Origin: Paracoccus denitrificans
GTDB lineage: Bacteria; Pseudomonadota; Alphaproteobacteria; Rhodobacterales; Rhodobacteraceae
Assembly (NCBI RefSeq): GCF_900100045.1
Contig: NZ_FNEA01000003.1
Location: 124,001 to 188,000 of the forward strand
Length of the DNA: 64,000 nt
Direction: 5' to 3'
Part shown: piece by piece, positions 1-7,844 of the stretch
Numbering within the stretch: position 1 is the first letter of the stretch
Layout of the letters: each line of letters opens with the position of its first letter
Position numbers and translations under genes: made by a program
Notes under the pieces: model-generated
Database searches by the model: none
The model's input: the letters and a program-made list of their open reading frames with translations, nothing else
What the model was told of the DNA's origin: nothing

Positions 1-203
1 CCGGCTCGATTTGTCTCGAAAGCTCGCAATCGATTTCTGTACTAAGGTTGAAAATATGGAGACCATTAAGACTTACAGCTTGATTCATTCCTCCCATAAT
101 GATTGCTCATGAAGGTTTGTCAGGCCGCCTAGAGAACCCATTGCAGCACGAGCGACAGCGACATCTCATCGGCTTCGCCTAGTAAGGAATAGCACTACCA
201 AAG

Positions 204-1010
204 CTATTGATTGGACGCCGGAACATCTATCGAAAGGGTGTCCCGAAGCCTTGCCCGGGTTGCAGCTTCAAACTGCTCAGGCCATGCCAAGCCCCACTCT
301 TCCGCTAGCTGGCGTGCACGCGGCAAATACGCTTGGGCGTAACTCAGGTGAGCCTGAATCACCGCGTCACGTGTGGGTTCGGGAACGGGCAGGGAAGTTA
401 TTGCGACCTTCTGTTCCGGGGTCAGAAGCCGATCCAGATGCAGGGCACCACCCCGGTGAGGAGGCCCAGTCTCCTCGATCATCAGCTCGATGAGCAGATT
501 CCGAAGATGGAAGACGCCGGTGACACCGTTGATATAGTCCTGCCGGCCGATTGCAACACTGAGCAGGCCGAGAATTCGAAGGAACTCCTCGAATTGATAA
601 ATTACTCGCCGCTTCTTGCACGCCATGGTGTCTGAATGGTCTTGCATTCCCTCATACAGGTCTTCTTTGTCGAATAGAACCCGCAGCTTGTCCCTGCTTT
701 GTAATGCTAGCTGATCTGGCCGGAGGATCACAGCGTCGATCCGCAGCCAGCTTTCGGTAATCGCATTTATCAGGGATGGTCGCACCTGGCGGTCTCGCCA
801 AAGAACGAGTGGGCCTACCCCAACTATGGCCTTTTTCCAGAGAGCGGCAACTGCATCGGTAGCTCCGTCGTGAGTAACGAGTACAAAGTCGAGATCGCTG
901 AGATCATCCTGAAATCCAGACGCGTAGCTGCCGCTGAGGAACAGCGCGCAGACGGCCCCTGCGCCGTGAAGTGAATTCTTGATTGTGTCGATGACTTGCT
1001 CCGGAGACAT
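204..1010 (-). CDS. Nucleotidyltransferase-fold protein
   Basis: A 268-residue protein with the minimal nucleotidyltransferase signature near the N-terminus: a Gly-Ser pair at residues 27-28 followed by an acidic D-x-D at 39-41. This is the metal and NTP site of the pol-beta superfamily that includes aminoglycoside adenylyltransferases and MNT-type antitoxins. The rest looks helical and matches no subfamily I know, so the substrate is unknown. There is no HEPN partner beside it, which argues against a simple HEPN-MNT toxin pair. It is a single gene transcribed leftward. The start codon at 1010 gives the whole fold. Family membership is secure; resistance or tRNA/nucleotide modification remains speculation. 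Confidence 0.7.
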   Translation of the reverse strand: MSPEQVIDTIKNSLHGAGAVCALFLSGSYASGFQDDLSDLDFVLVTHDGATDAVAALWKKAIVGVGPLVLWRDRQVRPSLINAITESWLRIDAVILRPDQLALQSRDKLRVLFDKEDLYEGMQDHSDTMACKKRRVIYQFEEFLRILGLLSVAIGRQDYINGVTGVFHLRNLLIELMIEETGPPHRGGALHLDRLLTPEQKVAITSLPVPEPTRDAVIQAHLSYAQAYLPRARQLAEEWGLAWPEQFEAATRARLRDTLSIDVPASNQ

Positions 1011-1187
1011 CCCTAGTTCTCCTGTTTAAGTTGAGATATTTTTTAAGTTACGCCTCAATATCCGAAGCTCCCCTCTGTGGCAGATCTTCCCGCACGTGAT
1101 ACGCAGAGCCCGCTCTGAACAAAAAAGTCTTTTCTCAAGGTCCTCCTTACCGGAGGGGTATGTCGAATGATTGTATCTCAGTGCGCC

Positions 1188-1202
1188 TTGAGAAATTGTC
1201 AT
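1188..1202. promoter_or_regulatory. Degenerate copy of the TTGAGAA palindrome
   Basis: TTGAGAAATTGTCAT differs at two positions from the perfect palindrome TTGAGAA-G-TTCTCAA at 19964-19978. It ends 77 bp before the DUF1330 start codon. This is the weakest member of the family and could be chance. Confidence 0.3.
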
Positions 1203-1279
1203 TCGCGCCCGCTGACATATCCTATAGCGTTCCCGAAGTCTGGGGTTCAAATGCATATGGCGAAGCTAAAGAAGAACAC

Positions 1280-1570
1280 ATGTCGGTATTCATCCTTGCA
1301 CAACTGAAGTTTACGGATATCGAGCGCTATCGGAGGTATCAAGCCGCGTTCGCAGAGGTTTTCGGCAAGTTCAATGGCCGCCTCGTGACCGCGCACGAAG
1401 CCGTCACCGTCCTCGAAGGTGATTGGCCATTCGATAAAATTGTGGTTCTGGAATTCCCCTCATGGGATGAGGCCATCCGTTTCGAAAGTTCTCCAGAATA
1501 CGCACAAATTGCGGTGGATCGGAAAGCTGGAGCTAATGCGGTCGTGATCCTGGCGGGTGATAAGGCCTGA
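1280..1570 (+). CDS. DUF1330 family protein
   Basis: A 96-residue protein in the DUF1330 (dimeric alpha/beta barrel, ferredoxin-like) family. It has the typical N-terminal strand, the 'Y..Y......' helix around residues 15-25, and the 'LEFPSWDEA..F..S.EY' stretch about residues 55-75. The reading frame extends upstream to 1160, but the ATG at 1280 gives the usual family length of about 95 residues and has a purine-rich AAGAA upstream, so the extension is probably untranslated. The biochemical role of the family is not established; many members resemble small monooxygenases or isomerases. A degenerate copy of the palindrome described at other genes here lies at 1188-1202. Confidence 0.75.
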   Translation: MSVFILAQLKFTDIERYRRYQAAFAEVFGKFNGRLVTAHEAVTVLEGDWPFDKIVVLEFPSWDEAIRFESSPEYAQIAVDRKAGANAVVILAGDKA

Positions 1571-1890
1571 CGAACCGGAGTGCGAGGCCGCTCAGACGGC
1601 TTTTGCTCACACTGTCTATGTCGACTGGCTCTGCCTGGGGGTGGGGCCAAATCAAAGTTTGGCCGCATTTTCGGCGAGCGGTCAGAGCGTGATGAAACAT
1701 TGAAATTCAGTTGTTTCAAATGACATGCTCATCTTCTAAATGTCACGAGCAGGCCGCAACCGCTACTCCCTGCACACCGTCCGAAAGGTCCGACACTCTA
1801 TAGATTGGGAGGCTTGCATCGCTTACGGTATGATAAAATTTCGATTTCGATCGAGACCTTCTCAATAGGGGGCTGCTCGATTAAGAAGCG
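1571..1890. other. Intergenic stretch before the hydrolase remnant
   Basis: No intact gene is seen here. Just after the DUF1330 stop, GCCG-ctcaga-CGGC followed by TTTT (1587-1604) could be a weak terminator. At 1853-1866 lies GAGACCTTCTCAAT, identical on the opposite strand to bases 6164-6177. The rest is lower in GC and looks eroded, as expected beside the pseudogene. Confidence 0.5.
1853..1866. promoter_or_regulatory. Copy of the GAGA(A/C)CTTCTCAAT motif
   Basis: GAGACCTTCTCAAT, 14 bases, is the exact reverse complement of 6164-6177. It sits about 25 bp before the first recognisable codons of the dead alpha/beta hydrolase. It may be the former operator of that gene, since other copies lie about 60 bp upstream of start codons. 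Confidence 0.45.
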
Positions 1891-2506
1891 TCGCTTGCTT
1901 GTGTCTGCAGGCGCTGGCCGGAACGTTCGCTCTGCGCCGTGGGCCATTCAATTGGCGGCTTCGCCCTGGGGTTGGCGCGCACCTCGGATCGGCCTGACCG
2001 GATCGTGACGGTCGGCGCGCAATTCGCCTGATGGCGCGATTACGATCCCCGGCAGCTACGCGCGATGTATCTGAAATGGCATCTCTTCATGCCAGACGTG
2101 ACGGGGCTCTTCGGCTATTTTCCCGGGGCACGGCTTGGATGGCTCGAGGATGTGCCATGCGGCGTGGTGCGCGACTGGAGCCGGATGGGGCCGCGGTTCG
2201 AGACGAGTGTCTGCTCCGCTTTGGACCCAACAGACCTTGCAGCGCGTCATGGCGCCACCCGGGCGCGGCTCCTGGCCATCAGGTTGACAGATGACCCCTT
2301 CTGCACCGAAGCTGCGGGGCAACGATTACTCGACTACTATTCCGGGGCGGATCGCACCCTCGGATATCGCGGTGCCTGAGATCGGGCATTTCGCATTCTT
2401 CCACGCCCGTTTCGAACAGACGCTCTGGCCGCTTGCCGCCGCATGGTTGCTTTCCGGTCAACTGCCCAAGGATGCTCCGGGGCGGATCGTCTTTCCGACA
2501 GGCTGA
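1891..2506 (+). pseudogene. Broken alpha/beta hydrolase (COG4757-like)
   Basis: Translation of the plus strand shows the nucleophile elbow V-G-H-S-I-G-G from 1939. Further on come the typical family blocks L-F-G-Y-F-P-G (around 2109-2130) and E-I-G-H-F-x-F-F near the C-terminus (around 2378-2405), the last carrying the probable catalytic His. The gene is dead in three ways. The 5' half is missing, because a stop at 1882-1884 closes the frame and no start is seen. An in-frame TGA at 2029-2031 interrupts the continuation W-R-D-Y-D-P. A frameshift near 2340-2350 moves the C-terminal block into another frame, which ends at 2506. Predicted alpha/beta hydrolases of this kind are serine hydrolases of unknown substrate. 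Confidence 0.75.
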
Positions 2507-2534
2507 ATGCAGGTTTTTCTCCAGCAGGATCACT

Positions 2535-3077
2535 ATGAACGATCGACTTTTTATTATTACTGGCGGCCCGGGATCGGGCAAGACGACGCTTCTGTCCGCA
2601 CTGGCGCGGCATGGTCTCACAACAATGCCCGAAGCAGGTCGCGCGATCATTCAGGATCAGACCCGGATCGGCGGGACAGGGTGGCACGGTCAGGACCGGC
2701 AGCTTTTTGCAGAGCTCATGCTCGGCTGGGAGATGCGCTCTTGGCACGAGGCGCAGGGGACCGACGGTCCGGTGGTCTTCGATCGCGGCATTCCCGATGT
2801 GATCGGTTATCTTCAGCTCTATGAGGGAGAGGCGCCCGCACATGTTCACGCGGCGGCCGAGCTCTACCGGTATCGCCCGACGGTGTTTCTTGCGCCGCCC
2901 TGGCCCGAGATCTTCGGTCAGGATGCGCAGCGCGGGCAGGATTTCGACGAGGCCGTTGCGACGGCAGAGGCAATGGAGCAGGCCTATGCCATGGCGGGAT
3001 ATGACCTGCTGCTGCCTTTGGCCACGGTCGAGGCGCGGGTCGATTTTGTTCTGGGGGTTTTGGATCAGTCCGTCTGA
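2535..3077 (+). CDS. AAA-type P-loop ATPase
   Basis: A 180-residue P-loop NTPase with Walker A G-G-P-G-S-G-K-T at residues 10-17, followed by the segment 'TTMPEAGRAII' typical of the predicted ATPases related to COG3911 (AAA_28). A Walker B-like 'VVFDRG' lies near residue 80. The upstream frame runs to 2433 inside the hydrolase remnant. The ATG at 2535 places the P-loop right at the N-terminus as in homologues, and has AGGA eight bases upstream. It is monocistronic and ends where the convergent phzF-like gene ends. Members of this family may phosphorylate small molecules; the substrate is unknown. Confidence 0.8.
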   Translation: MNDRLFIITGGPGSGKTTLLSALARHGLTTMPEAGRAIIQDQTRIGGTGWHGQDRQLFAELMLGWEMRSWHEAQGTDGPVVFDRGIPDVIGYLQLYEGEAPAHVHAAAELYRYRPTVFLAPPWPEIFGQDAQRGQDFDEAVATAEAMEQAYAMAGYDLLLPLATVEARVDFVLGVLDQSV

Positions 3078-3953
3078 TCAGGACGCGTCACCCAGGTCCA
3101 ACTCGCCACGCAGGACGATACAGGCGGCCCCGCCGATGGTGATGCGCAGCCCTTCGGCTGTCGTTTCCCAGCCCGCGTTAACCAGCCCGCGCCGGCCCAT
3201 CTCGACCCCTTGCTCCGACAGGTAACCACCCCGAGGCACCGCGTCGCGATGCGTGGCGATCCACGCAGCAATGGCGCCATTGCCAGTCCCACAAACAGGA
3301 TCCTCGGCCACGCCCTCACCCGGAGCAAAGGTGCGTACACGCAAGCGCGGCGTGGCCCCGGACCCGCTGTCGGCAAAGACCGTGAGCCCTGCCGCGCCGA
3401 GCCCATGGCAGATCCGCTCGATCCGACCGAGGTCGGGTCGCAGGCTGGCCAGTGCCTGAAGGTCGTGCAGCTCAAGCAACAGCCATGGAACCCCCGTCGA
3501 GACGATCTGATGCGGGCTGTTCGTGAGCAAATCGAGTTGAAGGCTGATCGCCTCGGCAAGTTCAGCTTTGGTGACCGGCACATCGCGGAATTGGGGCGTC
3601 GCCTGCGTCATCGTGTAAAGGTCGTCTTCGACGCGGATCGGAACCAGTCCGATGCCGCATTCCTGCGTCAGGCTTTGGGGCGTTCTGCTTTGCTCGCCGC
3701 AAAACGCATGGGCGGCGGCGATGGTCGGATGACCGGCGAAGGGCAGTTCGCGCACCGGGGTAAAAATGCGGGCGCGATAGTCCGCGTCACCGGTCGGGCG
3801 AAGCAGGAACACGGTCTCGGAGAGGTTCATCTCGCGCGCGATGCGTTGCATGATCTCGGTGGACAAGTCATCGGCGTCGAAGACCACCGCCGCCGGATTG
3901 CCCAGCAAGGGTCGGTCCGAAAAGGCATCGATCTGCAGCATGCGTTTCTTCAT
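3078..3953 (-). CDS. PhzF-family epimerase/isomerase
   Basis: A 291-residue member of the PhzF/DAP-epimerase-like fold. The N-terminal 'D.F....L.GNPAAVV' block is present (residues 9-24), and the conserved glutamate of 'SETVF' falls at residue 46, the position of the catalytic Glu in PhzF. The second half has 'EDPVCGTGNGAIAA', the repeat-domain signature. PhzF itself isomerises a phenazine precursor, but most homologues outside phenazine clusters have unknown substrates, and no phenazine genes are present. It lies 18 bp downstream of the PEBP gene on the same strand, so the two probably form an operon. The left end abuts the convergent ATPase gene. Confidence 0.88.
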   Translation of the reverse strand: MKKRMLQIDAFSDRPLLGNPAAVVFDADDLSTEIMQRIAREMNLSETVFLLRPTGDADYRARIFTPVRELPFAGHPTIAAAHAFCGEQSRTPQSLTQECGIGLVPIRVEDDLYTMTQATPQFRDVPVTKAELAEAISLQLDLLTNSPHQIVSTGVPWLLLELHDLQALASLRPDLGRIERICHGLGAAGLTVFADSGSGATPRLRVRTFAPGEGVAEDPVCGTGNGAIAAWIATHRDAVPRGGYLSEQGVEMGRRGLVNAGWETTAEGLRITIGGAACIVLRGELDLGDAS

Positions 3954-3971
3954 GGTCGTTAGTTCTTGCTT

Positions 3972-4517
3972 TCAGCGCCCGTAGCGCGCTGTCAGTGTCA
4001 CACTGCCGAGGCTGTGCGCGTGGATCATGTAGCCGGCGAGGGCGGGCATGGCACTGGCGTCCAACCCCAGGCTCGGCACGTCGATGGCATAGACGGTGAA
4101 CTCGTAGCGATGAGCGACTGCGCCCTCAGGCGGGCAGGGGCCGCCATAGCCGGGCTGCCCGAAATCCGTCAGGGACTCGACCAGAGGGGCGGGCAGGTAG
4201 CCGGAGGCGCCCGCGAGCATCGCTCGTGTGTGCGCCGGAATATCCAGAACGATCCAGTGCCACCAACCGCTGCCGGTCGGGGCGTCCGGGTCGTAGACCG
4301 TAATCGCGAAGCTCTGCGTTCCTGCGGGCGGGTCATTCCAGACCAGGTGCGGGGATTGGTTGAGCCCCTCGCACCCCATGGTCGAATTCACCAATTCCAT
4401 GCGGATCGTTTCACCCTCCCGCAGGTCGCGGCTGTCCAGATCGAACGCGTGAGCGACAACGGGAGTGGCGGCGAGCGCCATTGAGAACAGAGCAGTACGG
4501 CTTAGGTTCATCATCAT
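3972..4517 (-). CDS. PEBP-like protein, YbhB/YbcL family
   Basis: A 181-residue exported protein of the phosphatidylethanolamine-binding protein family. A Sec signal peptide is evident, with hydrophobic core 'ALFSMALAATPVVA' and cleavage after A-H-A near residue 24. The mature part shows the family landmarks 'SP.L.W...P.GT.SFAI.V.DPDAP.G.GWWHW', 'GGPCPP.G..HRY.F.VYA'. Bacterial YbhB/YbcL proteins bind small ligands, and their role is poorly defined. Two ATGs in tandem (4514, 4517) follow GAGGAGAG, a strong ribosome-binding site. A TTGAGAA palindrome lies 59 bp upstream. It is probably cotranscribed with the downstream phzF-like gene. Confidence 0.9.
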   Translation of the reverse strand: MMMNLSRTALFSMALAATPVVAHAFDLDSRDLREGETIRMELVNSTMGCEGLNQSPHLVWNDPPAGTQSFAITVYDPDAPTGSGWWHWIVLDIPAHTRAMLAGASGYLPAPLVESLTDFGQPGYGGPCPPEGAVAHRYEFTVYAIDVPSLGLDASAMPALAGYMIHAHSLGSVTLTARYGR

Positions 4518-4570
4518 GAATGTCTCTCCTCGACTTCCATGATTTGACGGTATTCCAATGTGTTAGATGC

Positions 4571-4590
4571 GGCGATTGAGAAGCTTTCAG
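4571..4590. promoter_or_regulatory. TTGAGAA palindrome upstream of the PEBP/PhzF operon
   Basis: GGCGATTGAGAAGCTTTCAG; the palindrome part starts at 4576, 59 bp from the PEBP start codon. Read on the minus strand it shares CTTCTCAATCGCC, 13 bases, with the copy before the LysE gene, so similarity extends beyond the palindrome. Likely a regulator-binding site. Confidence 0.6.
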
Positions 4591-4607
4591 GGGCCCGGTA
4601 GAAATGA

Positions 4608-5858
4608 TCACCGAACCTTGTCCAGATTCAGGACGCGACCTTGATGCAGAACCATCCACGCCAGAGCGATGGCTTGCAGACCGGCGATCAGCACGATGAA
4701 CGTCACATGGGCGGACGAAATGCTCCACCCAAGCCGAACCAAAGCCTCGATGCCTGCGCCGATGCCGCCCTGCATCAAGAAACCGGTGAGGACAGCGCCG
4801 AGATTGAGCATGGCGATAGCGCGGCCGGACACTGCGTCGGGTAGCAGCCGGACCAGAAGCGCGTAGGCAAGGATGGGACCCGCGGTGAACAGCCCGTAGC
4901 CAGCCCAGAGGATGGTCTGCAGTGACGCGCCTGCACCGGCAATCGCGAGCTGACACAGCACAAAGCCAAGCGTCAGGGCGAACGTCAGGTGGAACAGGTG
5001 TCGGTCGGTGCGGGCGATCCGATCGGCGAGCAGGCCGAAGCCGAATTGCCCCAAGATGACGGCAAGGGAGAGTGCCATCAGAATGCCCGCTGCCGCAGTC
5101 GACGGGAGGGTGATCGCGTCACGCAGCCAGACCCCGGCCCAGAGGCCCTGATAGGCGACCCAGGCTCCCTGACAGAGGGCCGAAGCCGGTGCGATGGTGA
5201 GAAAGGCGGGGTGCGTGAGGACACCACGCAGTCCCTTCACCGCCGGTTCCGGGACCTCGGGTGCGGCCCGTTCCCTCGTCTGGGGCGGAACCACCGTGGC
5301 GATGATCAATGCAATGGTGGCAGTGACGCCGGCGAGACCCAGAAAAATTTCGCGCCAGCCGATTTGGCGTAGCAGCCATTCGGTCGGGCTGGTGGCCGCC
5401 AGGGAGCCAAGGCCGGCCGCTGCGATTGTGATGGCGTTTACCAGGGGCAGGCGCTCCCTCGGCCACCACAGGGTGTTCGCCTTGTAGGCGCCGGTCCAGC
5501 AAGCGGAAAGTCCGAAGCCGATCATGAAACGCGTCAGGACGAGCATGTGGGCTGTTTGTGCCCCGGCGAAGAGCGCGGATGCGACGACAGCCAGGAAGAG
5601 CGTAACCACCAGCACGCGTTTTGGCCCGAACCTGTCCAGGGCCTGGCCGACGAACAGCTGCGAGCCGGCCAGTGCGCCAAGGAAGGCGGAGGTCATCATG
5701 CCCATGGTCGCAGGCTCAAGCTGAAACTCGGCCGTGAGACGAGGCTCCATCACTGCGTTCACATTTCGAAAGAGTTCGGAGAGCAGGTAGGCGAAGGTGA
5801 ATGGCAGAGAGACGAAGACGATGCGGCGCAACGGGGACAATTGGGCTGGGTCAGTCAT
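4608..5858 (-). CDS. MFS transporter
   Basis: A 416-residue major facilitator protein with about 12 hydrophobic segments. The loop 2-3 signature is recognisable as 'GQALDRFGPKRVL' around residues 75-87, with a related 'LLADRIARTDR' in the second half. Substrate cannot be told from sequence; an organic-acid or drug-type carrier is possible. Its ATG (5856-5858) overlaps the stop of the small upstream membrane protein by 8 bp, so the two are probably translationally coupled. Confidence 0.88.
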   Translation of the reverse strand: MTDPAQLSPLRRIVFVSLPFTFAYLLSELFRNVNAVMEPRLTAEFQLEPATMGMMTSAFLGALAGSQLFVGQALDRFGPKRVLVVTLFLAVVASALFAGAQTAHMLVLTRFMIGFGLSACWTGAYKANTLWWPRERLPLVNAITIAAAGLGSLAATSPTEWLLRQIGWREIFLGLAGVTATIALIIATVVPPQTRERAAPEVPEPAVKGLRGVLTHPAFLTIAPASALCQGAWVAYQGLWAGVWLRDAITLPSTAAAGILMALSLAVILGQFGFGLLADRIARTDRHLFHLTFALTLGFVLCQLAIAGAGASLQTILWAGYGLFTAGPILAYALLVRLLPDAVSGRAIAMLNLGAVLTGFLMQGGIGAGIEALVRLGWSISSAHVTFIVLIAGLQAIALAWMVLHQGRVLNLDKVR

Positions 5859-6108
5859 GCGCGTGGCCGGACCAGATGCAGCAGTCGTCCCTCAGGGAGT
5901 ACACCCGCCCAAGGTCGTCGGTTTGCTCGGCACGATCCTGAATGGAGCCCGTTTCGCCATATCGGTGAGGGTAAGAGACGAAGGACAGAGATGTCAGCAG
6001 GATGGCCGTGACCCAAAGAAGTGCAAGTCGTTGAAGACCCGACAGGCCGGGTGTCGGTGTCCCGCCAGAGGCGGCGCTCAAGGATTTTCTGAGATCATTG
6101 ATGTTCAT
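5851..6108 (-). CDS. Small single-pass membrane protein coupled to the MFS gene
   Basis: An 85-residue protein I do not recognise. Residues about 25-45 (from 'LQRLALLWVTAILLTSLSF') form one membrane segment; the C-terminal part is polar with two adjacent cysteines ('RDDCCIW'). The ATG at 6108 is preceded by GGAG at good spacing; the frame is open a further 27 bases upstream. Its stop overlaps the start of the MFS gene, the strongest reason to believe it is real. A TTGAGAA palindrome 57 bp upstream marks it as the first gene of the operon. It may be an accessory subunit or leader of the transporter, which is inference only. Confidence 0.55.
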   Translation of the reverse strand: MNINDLRKSLSAASGGTPTPGLSGLQRLALLWVTAILLTSLSFVSYPHRYGETGSIQDRAEQTDDLGRVYSLRDDCCIWSGHAHD

Positions 6109-6164
6109 GGCTTCTGGCTCCACTCTTTGTCTCAAGTGCTAGCCGGGAGCCGCCTCCACGCCGA

Positions 6165-6179
6165 TTGAGAAGGTCTCAA
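6165..6179. promoter_or_regulatory. TTGAGAA palindrome upstream of the MFS operon
   Basis: TTGAGAAGGTCTCAA is a near-perfect inverted repeat of 15 bp, 57 bp from the start codon at 6108. It contains an exact T-N11-A core, the general form of LysR-type binding sites. It lies between the cupin gene's stop and the operon it would control. Confidence 0.65.
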
Positions 6180-6207
6180 CCGAGCGGGAGATTTTGTCAG
6201 GGGCGGG

Positions 6208-6606
6208 CTAGAGCCAATACATCGGATGGTGCGCTACATCCGTCGGGACGGCCGCATGGTCTTCGACCGGATACCGGTCGCCGGCCGTATCAGGGGCGGA
6301 GACGAGCAGGATGCGCAGGTCTTCGGGCCCGTTGTTCTGCACCAAATGTCCCAAGCCCGGGGGGATTTCCAGGGCCTCTCCCACCTTGGCCAAGAGGATA
6401 CGACCCGGAACCTTGATCGTCAGTTCCCCGGCAAGGACATAGAAGATCTGGCGGGAGACCCGATGATAATGTGGTGCTTCGGCACCGCCGGGCGGCAGCC
6501 GCTCTTCGCGCAGCGAAAGTTCGGGGCGATCGACCAGTCTCCAGCCGTCACAGCCGTTCCCCCAGGGGTAATGGTTCGCGGCCGTCGCGCGCAGGGGGCC
6601 CGTCAT
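6208..6606 (-). CDS. Cupin-domain protein
   Basis: A 132-residue single-domain cupin. Motif 1 is visible as 'HYHRVSRQIFYVLAGELTI' (about residues 46-64), with two histidines available as metal ligands, and motif 2 as 'IPPGLGHLVQNNG' (about 83-95). Such small cupins may be dioxygenases, isomerases or ligand sensors; the substrate is unknown. Its start codon overlaps the stop of the NTF2-like gene by 4 bp, so the pair is an operon. Confidence 0.85.
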   Translation of the reverse strand: MTGPLRATAANHYPWGNGCDGWRLVDRPELSLREERLPPGGAEAPHYHRVSRQIFYVLAGELTIKVPGRILLAKVGEALEIPPGLGHLVQNNGPEDLRILLVSAPDTAGDRYPVEDHAAVPTDVAHHPMYWL

Positions 6607-6980
6607 TCCTCGGACCCGTAATAGGCTTCGCCCAAAAACTGGACGCCCTCGCGAAACCGCATGTGTTCGCAGGCATGCCTGACCCGACCGCCGGCTCGCG
6701 ACACATAGAATACCGTCACGGATTGCGCCTCTTCGTCTACGGCGGTTCCGCTCAGTTCGAAATGAAGATCGGGCACGCGTGCCAGGGCGTCGGTCCAGTA
6801 CTGCCGCAGGGCGTCCTTCCCAACGATCTGCGCGTTTCCCGCCACCTGCTTGGCGAGAGGGCTGATGAAGACGGCGTCTTCGGCGAACGGCGCGAGAACC
6901 GTCTCCACGTCATGCGCGTTCCAGGCGGCGATCCAATGCCTGGCATGGGTTTCAAGGTCGGTGCGGGAAAGTCTTGTCAT
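6603..6980 (-). CDS. NTF2-like / SnoaL-fold protein
   Basis: A 125-residue protein of the nuclear transport factor 2 fold: an N-terminal helix pair with 'W..AWNAHD.E..L..F..DAVF.SP', a central 'GKDALRQYWTDAL' and the long curved sheet at the end. Many bacterial members are small-molecule isomerases, hydrolases or stress-induced proteins of unknown function. It is the first gene of an operon with the cupin. AAGGAGA upstream provides a good ribosome-binding site. Confidence 0.8.
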   Translation of the reverse strand: MTRLSRTDLETHARHWIAAWNAHDVETVLAPFAEDAVFISPLAKQVAGNAQIVGKDALRQYWTDALARVPDLHFELSGTAVDEEAQSVTVFYVSRAGGRVRHACEHMRFREGVQFLGEAYYGSEE

Positions 6981-7100
6981 TCTTCCGGTCTCCTTCTCCG
7001 TCCGCTTTCGCGGTCGCGCTGACTGTCATGCGGCAGTATGGCTGCTCGCAATTGAGGAATTTTCCGGAGGTCCTGAGGATTTCGCGGCGACAATCACAGA

Positions 7101-7113
7101 GAGGAATTCTCAA
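7101..7113. promoter_or_regulatory. GAGGAATTCTCAA motif between divergent genes
   Basis: GAGGAATTCTCAA reads TTGAGAATTCCTC on the minus strand, the same core as the copy at 7903-7915. It lies 121 bp before the NTF2-like start and 76 bp before the DUF1127-like gene on the other strand, so either could be its target. Confidence 0.45.
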
Positions 7114-7188
7114 TATTCGCTGAAGGATCCGAAATTTATGGCTCTGGGCACGGAGTGCATTCTCTGGGGGCAGACACCGGAGGTGACC

Positions 7189-7386
7189 ATGAACCCGCGA
7201 TTCACGGCAAATCCAACGCAAGAGCGCGACAAAGATGGTCTCGCATCAGGCCCGGCCCGGCTACCTCGCCGCTTTCGGGCCTTTTACCGCTTGAGCGACG
7301 CGGCGTTGGAAGATCTGGGATTGGATCGTCAAGATCTGCCGATCTTCAATCCTGTTCAGGCCATTCGCCGAGAAGACCTGTTCTAG
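7189..7386 (+). CDS. Small DUF1127-like protein
   Basis: A 65-residue basic protein. The C-terminal half, 'YRLSDAALEDLGLDRQDLP', matches the DUF1127 (YjiS-like) pattern of Arg/Leu-rich helices followed by 'LSD..L.DIGL.R.D'. Alphaproteobacterial DUF1127 proteins have been linked to RNA handling and nutrient stress. The ATG at 7189 is chosen because a perfect GGAGGT stands 7 bp upstream; the frame is open much further upstream but nothing there resembles protein. The last four bases overlap the convergent thioesterase gene. Confidence 0.65.
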   Translation: MNPRFTANPTQERDKDGLASGPARLPRRFRAFYRLSDAALEDLGLDRQDLPIFNPVQAIRREDLF

Positions 7387-7844
7387 CGCGAAGCGGGCAG
7401 GTCTGGCGTGTCATGCAAGCAGATCAGGGTTTGCATCCCCGTGGCGACATGTTTGCGGCGTTTTCCATCAACGCCCCATACATCGAGCTGGCAGATGGTC
7501 AGTGTGCGACCGTTCTTGATCACGCGGCCAACAGCCTCGAGATAATTTCCTTGCGCCGGGCTGATCAGGTTCAGTTTGAACTCGACCGTCAGGACTGAAC
7601 TGCCTTCGGGGAAGAGGGTGAACCCAGCGTAACCGCCTGCGCTGTCGGCGATGGCCGATGTCCCGCCAGCATGGAAGTAGCCATGCTGCTGCGTGAGTTC
7701 TGGACGGAACGGCAGTCGCAACTTGACGATCCCCGCGCGCACCTCCGTTATCTCGACCCCGAGATGCGCCATAAGTCCCTGTCGCGCAAAGCTTTCGCGC
7801 GCTCGAATGATGATTTCCTCTGAAATTGGATCGCCGACCTGCAT
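7383..7844 (-). CDS. PaaI-family hot-dog thioesterase
   Basis: A 153-residue hot-dog fold protein. The central helix region 'QQHGYFHAGGTSAIADSAGGYAG' (about residues 53-75) carries the HxG and following acidic residue typical of PaaI/YdiI acyl-CoA thioesterases, which hydrolyse small aryl- or acyl-CoA esters. It is not beside a phenylacetate pathway here, so the substrate is open. AGCTATG is preceded by GGAGGAAT, a strong ribosome-binding site. A GAGGAATTCTCAG copy of the recurrent motif lies 59 bp upstream of the start. Confidence 0.88.
   Translation of the reverse strand: MQVGDPISEEIIIRARESFARQGLMAHLGVEITEVRAGIVKLRLPFRPELTQQHGYFHAGGTSAIADSAGGYAGFTLFPEGSSVLTVEFKLNLISPAQGNYLEAVGRVIKNGRTLTICQLDVWGVDGKRRKHVATGMQTLICLHDTPDLPASR

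Noticed and set aside
204..1010. HEPN-MNT toxin-antitoxin pair
   Set aside because: The nucleotidyltransferase is much longer than MNT antitoxins and no HEPN-like gene lies on either side.
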